Source of the DNA: Dermacentor variabilis
Lineage: Eukaryota; Arthropoda; Arachnida; Ixodida; Ixodidae
Length of the DNA stretch: 64,000 bases
Direction: 5' to 3'
Assembly: GCF_050947875.1 (NCBI RefSeq)
Contig: NC_134576.1
Coordinates: forward strand, 53,754,255-53,818,254
Shown: piece after piece, positions 35,101 to 45,344 of the stretch
How positions within the stretch are numbered: the stretch's first letter is position 1
Layout: every line of letters starts with the position of its first letter
Made by a program: the position numbers and the translations under genes
The notes under the pieces: generated by a model
Seen by the model: only the letters and a program-made list of their open reading frames with translations
Databases searched by the model: none
Told to the model about the DNA's origin: nothing

Positions 35101-36307
35101 GTCACATAGCTCGTGTGAGTAAATATGGCTGCACCAGCGGGGTTGTCTCCACCCTGTACAATACAAATAAGGCATGGAAGCAACATATTTATTCATGAAT
35201 TGCTAATGCAATCTGCCGGTAAAGGGTGTCGAACAGTCGCGTCACTCAATGGGGCACGAATTTTACAAAATTATCGATGGGGCAACAATTCTTCATGCAC
35301 TCAAATAGCAAGGAATTGCACAGTCTGGCTGTATTGCATAATGCCTTTGGGGATCCATGATTGCTTTTTTATACGACTGAAACGCTGTATGGTGGTGTTT
35401 ATTATTTCTAAAGCTAAGATTAGTGTAGTATGGCATTTTATGTCGTAGTCATTAAATACTGACGTAGCCACCACAATACACTCTTCGTACATGCCTTGCT
35501 TGGTTTCACTCAGGAATGTCGCCAAGCCGACCAGCGTTAGATATGGGATTTTGTAAGCGAAACTCTGCTTTGAAGCAGTATTACAGAGCCATGTGCCTTT
35601 TACGTGACCGTGGGCTACCGAAGCACAGATTAGCTAGCCTTCTTGCAGGCGGGAACGAGCAGCTCGCCAATGTTCAACAGCAGCGTGGGAAAGGCACTCT
35701 CATAAATGAGAGATTCACCATCAAGGCTGCTCTATCGCGTGTTGTGCCTGAACTAGAACGGTTTTATTTTTCAGTACATCGCGTCCGCCGCGCCCCGAGC
35801 TGCACAATCGGGCAGGTGTTAATGCATGCAGCTCGCGACGGCACGTTCTCGAAGAAATGCGAGTTCAAATCTCCGGGCGGCACTTGGGAACGAAATCATG
35901 AGGCCCTTAATTGATTATCTTCCAATTTATTTCGCTCCCAAAGCGGAAACACAATAACGTCACAGGAACTAAAGAGAGAAAAAGCACAGAAAGCACATGA
36001 CAAAGTAATTTTACTTCTCAAACGGCGCGTTAGCTCGACGAAACAGTCCGTTGCCGGTGCTTTATCGTTTAACTTGGTCTGGCATTAATAAGCGACTCCT
36101 CTCTCTGGCGCGGTCGCTGTTTAATTGCTGGCCGTCATTCGGCCTGGATAGGCAGGTCCCCACAATGTCCACCGTGCGACGCCTGGGGGCTCTTGGAGCG
36201 TGAGGCACAACTAGTGGAAATCGCCTCGGAGTCGTGCGCTGAGGCTCACTTTCTGCAGCCGGTTGCGGGCCCTCACTTTTCTCCTCGCCTGCCTTCTTTC
36301 TTCGCAG
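35101..36307. other. Non-repetitive DNA without supported gene
   Basis: An open frame of 132 codons (35,516-35,914) exists, but it has no recognisable domain and no splice context. The segment 36,020-36,300 is CpG-rich and ends in a pyrimidine tract before the exon candidate. Nothing else can be assigned. Confidence 0.4.
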
Positions 36308-36532
36308 TGGCCACAGCGCATCGTTGAATCGGTATCGCTGGCTCTGGAACGCACGCCGAGTGGTCCGGAAGTGTTGCAGCCTTCCTTAGCATCGCCGTGC
36401 GTGCGCGAGTCATGACTCCGGTGGCTCCGGTATCACGAGGACCCGATGGCCCACTGCTGGATACCGAGGCGGCCGGAAGCACCGAGGCTGTCGTTTGGTC
36501 CCTGGGCATTCTCTACCTGATGGCGGACGCTC
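36308..36532 (+). CDS. Candidate first coding exon of an unidentified host gene
   Basis: A pyrimidine tract with AG (CCTTCTTTCTTCGCAG) ends at 36,307 and a consensus donor GTGAGT begins at 36,533. An ATG at 36,412 opens 40 codons plus one base to that donor. The peptide starts MTPVAPVSRGPDGPLL and ends with the hydrophobic VVWSLGILYLMADA, which could be a signal anchor or the start of a membrane segment. GC-rich codon use differs from the AT-rich array. I do not recognise the family. The next exon would lie beyond the LINE inserted just downstream, or outside the window. An antisense frame of 78 codons also covers this stretch. Confidence 0.35.
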
Positions 36533-36770
36533 GTGAGTAGGTTTGTTTTGGCTTGGTTTGGTGCCTGTAATTATAGCACAACCCATTACGGGGGAGTGGC
36601 CATGAATCGGGTGGGAGTGGGTCGAAAAATAATGAATACCTAAATAGCATTATTTTTACTGAAAATGAGATTAAATGAATTCTAATCGTTAATAATAATT
36701 TTCATGCTATAGTTTCTTAAAATTAGAAGTTAATATTGTTGGTTTCTTGTTGTCGAAAATAAAACTAAAG

Positions 36771-37840
36771 TTAGCATGGAAGTCTCCTTGTGTCTATTAT
36801 AAAATTATATATGGCATCACATACGTTCCTATTACAGTGTCCTAGTGCCGACGCCCCCAGAGACAGAATGATAGGTAGCGTAACGGCTAATCCAAGTTGG
36901 CGGAAGGGACCTTCTAGAAGTCGTTTTCTATGCACGTTGAACCTACGATACTCTATAGAGAAATGATCCATAGTTTCGGGTTCATTGCAGTAAAAACGTT
37001 TAGGAGAAGGTGCCAAGCCAGACCTATGGGAATAGAAATTTAGCCGTGGTATTCGGCAACGCATACGCGTAAACGAAACTTCAAATTTTCTTGTTGCACA
37101 CCATCCGCTGTGCCAAGCAAACCTAAGGTGCTGAAAATCGACGTTATCAAATACACATGATTTTGCATGTTCTTCTTGTATGGAAAATTTTTTAAACCTT
37201 GCAGAAGTGACGTATGCCGAAGGTTTTAGGATCCTCAGTACCGGGTCTTTAAGAGTGCGTCTGCTGACTCGTTTAAAGTGAGCCCCACGTGCCCTGGCAC
37301 CCATACCACTTGGATGAGGCGTAAATGTTGGGGAATGAATGAATGAAATTCTCGGAGAATGATACTTGAATTGGGCATAGATAAAGCGGAGCAAACAGAC
37401 AAGAAGTCGGTTAATATTACGGCTGAAGAAATAGATGGGGGGAAGTTTCCGTAGAACTAGGATGATCGCCAATAACTCTGCTTGAAATCTCGGCGTAAAG
37501 TCGTGTAGTCGAAGAGAGAAAGACCAATTTAATGATGTCGAAAAAATGTCCACTCCGGCCTTCTCTACACTGGCAGAAGCATCTGTGGTTATTGCTGCAT
37601 TTATTTGGAGGTTTTCAAGGTGGTCATCTAATAAACCTTTTAGGTATCGAATAGGTAGGAGCCTAGCGTTATTGGGAAATATATCGCCAAATTCAACACT
37701 TGCTGTCGAATACGTAAATTTTGAAAAGCCACATCACGGATTGATATTTTTATTGGTTTTAATAGCTTCTGCACAAAAACTACCTGGGGACAATGCAGTT
37801 TGGACCATTGATTCTCAAAGAATGCAGTTGGTTCTCGAAT
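36771..37840 (-). pseudogene. I-like ORF2 RNase H and C-terminus, broken
   Basis: The RNase H start is visible as TTDASVEKAGVDIF (about 37,540-37,590), and the catalytic glutamate region as RFQAELLAI (37,465-37,495). The C-terminus is well kept: AWHSGWCATRKFEVSFTR, RLNFYSHRSGLAPSP, and the Cys/His motif FYCNEPETMDHFSIEYRR, in which the family's second cysteine position has changed. It ends NFIIDTRRLPC. The middle of the RNase H domain is frameshifted. The domain would degrade RNA in hybrids during retrotransposition. Confidence 0.8.
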
Positions 37841-37912
37841 AAAAATATAGTAGGAGCGTCTCTGGGGAGAAGCATAGATGTTTAGAAATGTTTGGACTGT
37901 CACTATACGAAA

Positions 37913-39608
37913 TCAAGTTTGAAGAGAAGACAGGTGAGTTTCATGATATAAAATATAACTGGCTACAAATTTTAGAAGGCCGAGACACAGACGTAGTATT
38001 TCGCGTTCTAAAGGAGCCAGAGGACGTAACTTATACGTAGGATCTCCTGAAAATAACACACATCCAAACTCTAGAATGGGGCGGACATACATACAATAAA
38101 TCATCACCAAGGTCTCCCTGCGCATTCCAAAAGGACTGCTGCAGAATCCTCGTAATAAACCAACAGCGCGTGCTCCTTTAGATGCCATGTATTTTATGTG
38201 TGTCTGCCAATTAAGCTTTTCGGTGTAAATCATTCCCTGATATTTTAAAGAATGTACCTGCGGAATAAGCTCTTGGCCATAAGACAGTGTTATTCGGATA
38301 GAAAAAGTTAAGGAAAAGACAATGATCGCACTTTTGTTGACATTTAGTGACATTTGTATTTCTTTTAGCCAAATTTCAATCTGATTCAAATACGACTGCA
38401 AAGCTTTATATAGGCTATGTATATCATTCGATGCCGTGAAAAATGCGATAACTTCAGCGTATACGTATACCTGTACGTCATGATGTGTCGGGATGTGATT
38501 TAGTAAAATATTGAATAATACTGGGGAAAGTACTGCACCTTGAGAAACGCCCCTTGTTTGTTTGTAACTTTCAGAAGAAACACCGTTTTGATAGCAATAA
38601 AATGTTCGTCCGCTTAGAAAATTTAGAATCCATGCAATTATATACTGTGGAAGATTCACACTATTGAGTCTGTTGATTAATGTACTGTGGTCGACACTGT
38701 CATACGCCTTCGCAATGTCTAATGTCACTAGGGCCCCGTACTGGTTGTTGCGGCGAGCGAGTTGAATTCTACTCTCCAAGTCAATATGAGCACACCAAAT
38801 TGAGCAGCTGGGCCTGAATCCTAATTGAGAATCACTTAATATTTGGTTCTCGCCTATCGATCTATCGATGTGGCCATACAGAACTCTCTCGATTAACTTT
38901 ACGAGATTTGAGGTCAGGGAAATAGGTCTAATGTTGTCTATTGTATATCCATCGCCTGGCTTTTTGAGTAGTGGAATTATTTTGGCAACCTTCCAATCTG
39001 GATGAATCCATGCATATTTAATCGAGTAATTTATAAAACCCGGGAGACAATTTGAATAATAATTTTATTATTGCTGTAGTTATGCCATCAGGACCTGGGG
39101 CTCAAACTGGCAGCATCGTTACCTCTCTCATTAATTCTTCTAATGTGACCGTTATGTACTCATTAGCTGGTTCAGGTGCCGGCATATGATAGGGGCGGAG
39201 TGATGTGAATCGACGCTCTAAGCCTTTTGCAATATCCTTCAGTGACTGCACTAATTCATTGGAAGTTAAGCTTACTGTCTCTACATTTATTGGGGATGAA
39301 ACAATCTTTTTAGACCGTACAAACCGAAATAGGGCTTTGTTATTACTAGACTGCGATAGGGAACTGTATTGTTTGAAGTTATAATTTCCTTTCGCTTTGT
39401 CAAGTGTTTGCCTGAATGTAGCTGCAGCAAACTTATAGTCAATCCAATTACGTGGACATTGATTATACAGCAACTTTCTCCAGGCTGCCTTTCTTCTTCT
39501 ATATTCGCTTGCACAGTCCGGATTCCACCATGGCGAAGAAGTGCCACCTTTAGTTAACTGCATACTGAACTTGCGTTCTTTATAACTGTCACATTGCACT
39601 TGACACAA
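37913..39608 (-). pseudogene. I-like ORF2 reverse transcriptase, catalytic box mutated
   Basis: In order on the minus strand: WRKLLYNQCPRNWIDYKFA (about 39,460), KIIPLLKKPGDGYTIDNIRP (about 38,950), ALVTLDIAKAYDSVDHSTL (38,690-38,745), VSQGAVLSPVLFNILLNHI (38,490-38,545), and VYVYAEVIAFF (38,440-38,470). The family's YADD box reads YAEV, which removes catalytic acidic residues. Frameshifts separate 39,102-39,608 from 37,913-38,779. The enzyme is therefore inactive in two independent ways. Confidence 0.85.
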
Positions 39609-39656
39609 ATTAACTGCCTTAACTTCATCATTTAGGCCAACCTGTTTTTCTAAAGC

Positions 39657-40366
39657 TTATCGCAGTGAAACTTGACATTTACTATAGTAAACATAGGTGC
39701 GGACATGCTTTTCAACCAAATTAATTGGTTGCGTTATTTCAAAAGTTATTGGAAGATGGTCGCCATTTGTGGCCGAGGTAATAGCAGACCAGGAGGAAAT
39801 TACACAGCCCGAACTGGAAAAACTTAGGTCTAACACCCAACGCGATTTGCCGGCTACATAAGTTGGGGTACTGGAATTTACGCAACTAAGGTTATTTGAT
39901 GAAACCCAGTCTAACAATCGTTTACCACAAGAGTCGGACCGATAACCCCATGATACGCGGTGAGAATTAAAATCACCAGCTATGATTATATCCTTTCTGC
40001 ATGCTGAAACCGCGGCGTCAAGAGAGCCTGTATTGCGGACTCCTGTAGGGAAATAAACATTGATTATCGAAAATGGGGCGCATCCAGGAAGCGTTACATC
40101 TAGAATCTCAATTTCAGTGGAGAATGACTGGTGACTTATTTTAGCTCTATGACAAATTTTTGTTGAGATGAAAAATGCTAATTCCCCTCTACGAGAAGGA
40201 CGATCTAGACGAAAACTGCGATAATTCTTTAAATGATCTCTTTTCTGTGAATAACCAAGTTTCTTGCAGAATAATCAAATGAGGAGAAAGATCTTGACAG
40301 AGATATAAGAGATCAGCGGCTGCAGCAAAAATGGAACGACAGTTCCACTGCAGCACTTTCAAGCTT
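39657..40366 (-). pseudogene. I-like ORF2 endonuclease, decayed
   Basis: The start KVLQWNCRSIFAAAADLL lies at about 40,300-40,350, followed by LSPHLIILQET, then INVYFPTGVRN and IIAGDFNSHRVSWGYR (39,950-40,070), then LLDWVSSNNLSCVNS. The last catalytic motif is NGDHLPI where active elements have SDHxP. A frame break occurs near 40,230. ORF2 overlaps the end of ORF1 in the -1 frame (VNIASLKVLQW across the ORF1 stop at 40,368-40,370), with no ATG at the overlap. Confidence 0.8.
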
Positions 40367-40367
40367 G

Positions 40368-41768
40368 CTATGTTGACGATATTCCGGCAGTATTAATTGC
40401 CGTCTGTAGAACGTTATCCTTTAGGAAATCATCCTTTGATAAGCTCTTATTATCACTCTTTTTAACTTTTAGATTGTGGAGGGTAGTAGCTCTCGGGGAG
40501 TATGGAGAAGCACGACGTTTACAAGTTCTAGCATCCAAATCCATGTTCTCCATGGTATCTGAACCAGATTCGTGACTGTGAAAGCCCTCATGTTCGACAT
40601 GAGTTGCAGGAGCTTCGGAGGCATCAGTACTGCGAGGCGAGGCCTCTGCCGATACGTGTTTCTCTATGTTCTCATCAGAGACTGTGATTTCAGAAGCAAC
40701 ACTTGGACGCGCAGTAACACGCAAAAGTTGCGACAACTGAGAGGGGAGAACTTGTCCAATTGTCTCTGAAAGGTTCGTATATAAACTGTCAAGCGCTTCT
40801 GACATAGCTTTCTCTACGGCAGCAGCTACAACATTACCAAGAGATGCATCCATTGCTTCGGAGTGACGAGCAGCAGCTTCAGCATAGCCACATGATTTCT
40901 CTAATGAGAGTGCACGAGCTTCACGACGCGAACACCGTTTCCGTTCTATAATTTGCAGAATTTCGAGCTCTTGGTCTCTCGCAGGGCATTGCGCACAGTC
41001 CGCAGGGTGGGAACCTTCACACAAACAACATCGTTCGCTCTGAGAGGAACACGTTTTTCCATCGTGGCCTTCTCTGCAAATGCGGCACCGAAGCTCTGAT
41101 CGACATCCCTTAATACTGTGGCCATATCGCCAACACTGAACGCATTGCACTGGGCGGGGAGAAATTGCTCCCACCCTGTATAACAATGGCCACGCCTTGA
41201 TCTCTGACGGCCTATTTGTGCCTGCAAAGGTGACAATAACCGACTCTGTGGGGGTTCTTTGATTCTCACAAAAGCGTGAACGTTGGTAGACGAAGACGGC
41301 ACCTGCCGGGGAGAACACCTGCAGGACTTCGGAAGCACACAGACTCGCGTCGACTCCACGAACTAACCCCTTAAAGCAAGCTAGATGAGCTGGAATAAAA
41401 GGCCTCACCGGGTGATTCGCGAACATCTGGCACATCAGAAGGTCAGAGACACAGGTCTGGTCAGGCGAACAGCATAGAATGCCCCCTCTGCCAAATTGTC
41501 GGACATCGGTTATGATTTGGCAATGCGGGGTTGCTTTCCGCAGCTCTTCTTGAATCACCTTGGGATTCTTCACGCGGATGAATCCCCCATTGGTCGGCAC
41601 TAGGGCCACTGGAACACTGTGAATGCCACTGCGCAAGAAAGCCTCTATAGGCATGTCATTAGTGGGAAGCGAAGCCGTCCAGAGGAAAGATCTCTGGCCG
41701 GGAGAAGAAAGAGACATTAGGAACTCACAATCAGATTGACGACACACTAAGAGGAAAGTACGAAACAA
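40368..41768 (-). CDS. I-like LINE ORF1 (gag-like, three zinc knuckles)
   Basis: This is the longest open frame of the window, 466 codons. An N-terminal RNA-binding-like region contains SVIVTFAGTNRPSEIK. Three Cys/His knuckles follow at about residues 208-270: CVQCWRYGHSIKGC, CRICREGHDGKTC, and CCLCEGSHPADC. A helical charged region and a Ser/Glu-rich C-terminus follow, with basic KRRASPYSPR. ORF1 proteins of this class bind the element RNA. It is uninterrupted while ORF2 is dead, which suggests recent insertion or retained constraint. The ATG at 41,768 is the first in frame; RSFLWTASLP follows about 25 residues later. Confidence 0.85.
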   Translation of the reverse strand: MFRTFLLVCRQSDCEFLMSLSSPGQRSFLWTASLPTNDMPIEAFLRSGIHSVPVALVPTNGGFIRVKNPKVIQEELRKATPHCQIITDVRQFGRGGILCCSPDQTCVSDLLMCQMFANHPVRPFIPAHLACFKGLVRGVDASLCASEVLQVFSPAGAVFVYQRSRFCENQRTPTESVIVTFAGTNRPSEIKAWPLLYRVGAISPRPVQCVQCWRYGHSIKGCRSELRCRICREGHDGKTCSSQSERCCLCEGSHPADCAQCPARDQELEILQIIERKRCSRREARALSLEKSCGYAEAAARHSEAMDASLGNVVAAAVEKAMSEALDSLYTNLSETIGQVLPSQLSQLLRVTARPSVASEITVSDENIEKHVSAEASPRSTDASEAPATHVEHEGFHSHESGSDTMENMDLDARTCKRRASPYSPRATTLHNLKVKKSDNKSLSKDDFLKDNVLQTAINTAGISST

Positions 41769-41860
41769 AACTAAAGAAAATTAAACCGCCCGATACTTGA
41801 CCAATTCCCCGCAGAGAACAGGACAGGGCCACCGCTCCAGGAACTTCTCGGTCCCGGAGA

Positions 41861-42350
41861 GAGAAAGAGAGAGAGAGAAACATCTATTGAATCATAAAAT
41901 GGAATTCTCGCGGATCGAGGTCTTCTCTTAACGCTGTCTTCTCGTCGAAGGGAAGCCTCTTCAGCGCGGGTGGTCCCTCAGTCCAGGGCTCCACTGAGTT
42001 TGGCCGCGTCCCTAGCGTCCTCCACCATCCTTCTTTGGACGGCGAGTTCGCAGCTGACGAGGCGGCTCTCCCAATGCCCCGCACTCGGGGGTTTGTGATC
42101 GCGGAATGCGTCGTTTCGTTCGCACTCCCAAGTTATGTGATAGAGTGTGGGTGTAGCCCCGCACCAGGGCCAGGTGTCCCTATATTGCGTTGGGAACATC
42201 TTGTTGAATATGAAAATGTTGGGGAAGGCGTTTGTCTGGAGCCTACGCCAGCCCGTTGCTTCCTCCTTCGTCAAGGAGAACTGGCCCCGGAAGAACAGCA
42301 CGTGAACTTTCTCTTTTTCCTCCAAAGCAAATCTCTCGTAGGCACAAGAA
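41861..42350 (-). mobile_element. I-like LINE 3' fragment (second copy, other subfamily)
   Basis: Minus-strand translation gives LTKEEATGWRRLQTNAFPN, then the Cys/His cluster CGATPTLYHITWECE, then AKLSGALD. The 3' UTR reaches a TC-rich tail (complement of AGAGAGAAAGAGAGAGAGAG, 41,859-41,878). The nested fragment at 28,070-28,597 is the equivalent part of a related element. It is 5'-truncated, without reverse transcriptase. Confidence 0.8.
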
Positions 42351-42579
42351 ATCAACAAGTAAAAAAAAAAGATTGATGCTTGTTTTAAAGGAAATCGTAA
42401 TAGCACGAAAGCGAAAAATGTTCTCCAAGAAGCAGTGGGCAGCTTCATTGAACATTCACACCTGGAAAAAACGCGTTGCGATCCAGACCTTCAACTGGTA
42501 TAGAATGGTCGCAGGGCTCCTTCACGTTAGTCGGCATTTTTTTAATACCACGGAAGATCTGGGCTCCTTTACACGCTGT

Positions 42580-43060
42580 CATTTTAACGCGATAGCGTTA
42601 AGGAGCTCGTGTCGCAGAAAAGCCGGTGTCGTCGGCGTCGGTGTCGGCGTCGGCGTCCGCGGCGTTGGCCGTGAGCGATAAATCACGGCAGGCACTTCAT
42701 AAATAAAAAGCAACTTCCAAGATGGGCTGGGTGGGAATCGAACCAGGGTCTCCGGAGTGTGAGACGGAGACGTTACCACTGAGCCACGAGTTCGATGCTT
42801 GAAAGCGGTACAAAAGCGCCTCTAGTGAACGCGGTGTTGCCTTAGAAACGAGCTGTTTCTATGGCTCAGGCGTGCGTCGCTTGCTTAGGCGCACATTTAG
42901 TTGTCGCGCGGAACGCTGCGTTGCTCGACGCTGACCGCGTCCGATGCGGGGCGCGTAGTCGCTGCGCCGTAGCCCATTGTCTTACACCCCTTGGCGGGTC
43001 GACGGGAACGCTGTCGCGTTCCACTCTTGAAGGCGAAGCTTAAGCGTCCTCCAATTTTTT
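42580..43060 (-). repeat. Composite tRNA-derived short repeat
   Basis: In reverse complement there is a perfect A-box TGGCTCAGTGG (42,776-42,786) and B-box GGTTCGATTCC (42,734-42,744). The body contains a (GTCGGC)n-like run (42,630-42,665) and a palindromic end TTAACGCGATAGCGTTAA (42,583-42,600). On the other side, CGAAGCTTAAGCGTCCTCCA (43,034-43,053) is an end that I recognise from tick repeats. The anticodon loop is malformed, so this is not a tRNA gene. The name Ruka is possible but not verified. Confidence 0.65.
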
Positions 43061-43140
43061 CGACATTGTCCAGAATTTTTGCATTGAGGCCTTGCCTATT
43101 AGGTAAGACAATTCAAGGTTTGATAATTATACCTCATTAA

Positions 43141-43680
43141 ATCATCATCATCATCATCATCAGCCTATTTTATATCCACTGCAGGACAGAGGCCTGTCCC
43201 TGCGATCTCCAATTACCCATGTCCTGCGCCAACCGATTTCAACTAGCGCCCGCGAATTTACTAATTACATCGCTCCACCTAGCCTCCTGCCCTCTTCGAC
43301 TGCGTTTCCCTTCTCTTACTACACATTCTGTAACCCTAATGGTACAACGGTTATGTAACACGCGCATTGCATGACCAACCCAGCTCCATTTTTTTCTCCT
43401 AATCTACATTAGAACATCAGCTATACCCCTTTGCTCTCTGGTCGAAACCGCTCTCGTTCTTTCTCTTAACGTTATTGCTAGCATTCTTCGTTCCTTCGCT
43501 TTTGCGCGGTCCTTAACTTGGTCTCAAGCATCTTTGTCAATCTCCAAGTCTCTTCCGCATATATTAGCAACGGTAGAATGCACTGATTGTACACTTTTCT
43601 TTTTAATAATAATGGTAAGCTTCCAGTGAGCATCTGGAAATGTCTGCTGTATGCGCTCCAACTCATTTTCATTCTTCCCT
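43141..43680 (-). mobile_element. RTE-type LINE 3' fragment, second subfamily
   Basis: A (ATC)n run followed by AGCC at 43,142-43,165 is the reverse complement of an RTE tail. On the minus strand the end of the polyprotein reads MSWSAYSRHFQMLTGSLPL, KRKVYNQCILPLLIYAEETW and RLTKMLETKLRTAQK, colinear with the thumb region of the RTE at 27,720-27,890 but clearly diverged. Frame breaks follow downstream. It is a 5'-truncated, non-autonomous copy. Confidence 0.85.
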
Positions 43681-43750
43681 GCGCGAAGTGTACAACCCAT
43701 GTCTGACTGATAGCAGACGCGTTTGCCGCAGTTTAAAGAAGCCGTTGTAC

Positions 43751-44360
43751 TGCGACACAGAGCCCAAACCGCACCTCGCGTTTAAAATAATACTGACGTG
43801 CACGATGCGCTCGCTTCGATCACAAAAAGGGGGCCATCTCCACAGACACATATCGGCAGCACGTTACGGAAATTTCTCCGGCCCATTTCGTAAGTCCTAG
43901 ATGGCCAAAAACTTCTTTGATTTATTCGCAATAGCCATATTCTGCTGATCACGATGTTGTAGCTCAACATATAGCGATTTCTGAGCGGTTCTGGCCGTAC
44001 AGTTCCGGATATTTCGCGTGTGAAGGAAGCCGTGAAATCGGCTAGGCAAACTGTACAGGCGTTCTGACGGCCTCAAACATCACTTAAAAAACCAGTAAGG
44101 TGCAAAATAATGGTGGAAGTGGTCGCTTCTCTGAAGCGGAAAGGCGACGAGACACGGGGCATTTCCATCTTGTGCTGCGTCGAAATGCCGAGTCGTCGAG
44201 AATGGGTAGCTGCACTGTCATATACACGTACGTCATATAACTTTCGCTTCTGAACGGATCGCAAGACTTCGCCAGCGGGTTCACTGCGACACAGGGTCCA
44301 AACCGATACTCATGTTTGAAATAATAATGGCGTGCACGATGCGCTCGCTTCGATCAATAC
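43751..44360. repeat. Direct repeat of about 80 bp, two copies 534 bp apart
   Basis: TGCGACACAG at 43,751 and 44,285 begins two copies that share AAACCG, TTTAAAATAAT/TTTGAAATAAT and GTGCACGATGCGCTCGCTTC. The DNA between them has no recognisable gene. It could be a small element with terminal direct repeats or a local duplication. Confidence 0.7.
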
Positions 44361-44399
44361 ATTTCATTGAAATCATTAAAACTCGTAAAATACTTACTC

Positions 44400-44530
44400 C
44401 TCTTACTCTTAGCCTTTTGGCTAAGAAAACATACTGCTACCTAACATACCTACATATCTAGGTAGGACATTAGGCAATATAATAGCAAGAGCTTGGTGGC
44501 TCAACCCACTGCCCCGTTCCAAAGATCCGT
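44400..44530 (+). repeat. Dispersed repeat, also at 48,876
   Basis: AGGTAGGACATTAGGCAATA, then GAGCTTGGTGGCTCAACCCA and CCGTTCCAAAG (44,460-44,527) match 48,878-48,947. I recognise this as a common tick repeat end, usually followed by a CATCC run as at 48,956-48,975. A short perfect stem CTTAGCC/GGCTAAG precedes it at 44,406-44,423. Confidence 0.7.
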
Positions 44531-45205
44531 TTTTTTTTATGCTACTTCTCACTTTGTTTTTCTTTTCGATGATTTTCTCTTTTAATAATTTTCTTCTCAT
44601 TCAGCCAGAGCATATTAATCGCCAGTTACGAAGGGTACGTACGGCCACAAGTTCAGCTCAGTCCAAGTTTACCTTCCGGTTAGATGGGCTGTCATACTTT
44701 GTGCCACTTCATCGCGCCGCAGAAGGTGAATTAAAGTGAACTCTTACCTTGCTCCTATCATGGTGAAAAAAAACACGCGAGAAATGGCTATGCCCGACGT
44801 GGACTCTGTGGCCGACGCCAGTTTCGCAGTGGTTTGGCTTGTGCCCCTCGGCTCCCAAAACACGGTGCTCGCCGACCCTTACGGACTCTTCACCGTCCAG
44901 TATGCCGTACGAAATGTCTTTCCGTACGGTAAAGTGCGTGCATACACAGTCCTCGACCGGTACGGTATTGCCGCACTGACCGTACGGTAACTTGGCACTG
45001 CTAAATCTCTCTAATGACGGACAGTCGTGAAGGGGAAGACTGGAAATATAAATTGAAGCATGGAGCTTTATTGCAGTCATCAGTAAGAAGCACACTACCG
45101 CTTTTTAAGGTCGGGATGCGAACTGTTTCTTTGCTCATTGCTTTTAAACACTTCCACATTTATTTCGGGCTATATAGTAACTTTGGGCCCAATGATAACA
45201 ATTAT
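44531..45205. other. No supported gene
   Basis: Open frames of 66-128 codons overlap on both strands (for example 44,736-44,990 and its antisense), but none matches a family that I know. Repeated CCGTACGG-type words at 44,900-44,990 make small hairpins. Confidence 0.4.
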
Positions 45206-45344
45206 GCATTATGCAAAAAAGAAGTGAGGCGTACAGAAAGGACACAAGAGTAGAGAAGTGGACAACCCGAACGCGACTATTCGGGTTGTCCACTTCTCTA
45301 CTCTTGTGTCCTGTCTGCACGCCTCACCTCTTCCTTGCATAATG
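45206..45344. repeat. Near-perfect 66-bp-arm hairpin
   Basis: The left arm (45,206-45,271) and right arm (45,280-45,344) are inverted copies separated by 8 nt (CGCGACTA). The inner 30 bp, ACAAGAGTAGAGAAGTGG and ACAACCCGAA, pair without mismatch, and a few mismatches occur outward. The right arm continues into the repeat shared with 32,182-32,279, while the left arm carries only part of it. This is a palindromic junction of a repeat end. Confidence 0.95.

Larger units (their letters stand above)
36541..41860 (-). mobile_element. I-like LINE with ORF1 and ORF2, about 5.3 kb
   Basis: On the minus strand: a short 5' leader, ORF1 (gag-like, 41,768-40,368), then ORF2 with endonuclease, reverse transcriptase, RNase H and a terminal Cys/His motif, then a 3' UTR containing CCCGTAATGGGTTGTGC and a CAAACC-type end at 36,541-36,560. 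RNase H places it among the I-like LINEs. ORF1 is open, while ORF2 is broken by frameshifts and active-site changes. The 3' end sits within 10 bp of the donor of the candidate host exon. Its 5' end abuts the tail of another I-like fragment. Confidence 0.9.

Noticed and set aside
35516..35914. 132-codon ORF
   Set aside because: It has no recognised motif, no splice context and ordinary length for chance in this composition.
42730..42800. Possible tRNA gene on the minus strand
   Set aside because: A- and B-boxes are perfect, but the anticodon loop has the wrong size and the sequence is part of a known type of short repeat.
44404..44425. Resemblance to the 5' stem-loop of U2 snRNA (CTTAGCCTTTTGGCTAAG)
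   Set aside because: Only the short stem matches. The branch-site pairing region and later stems are absent.
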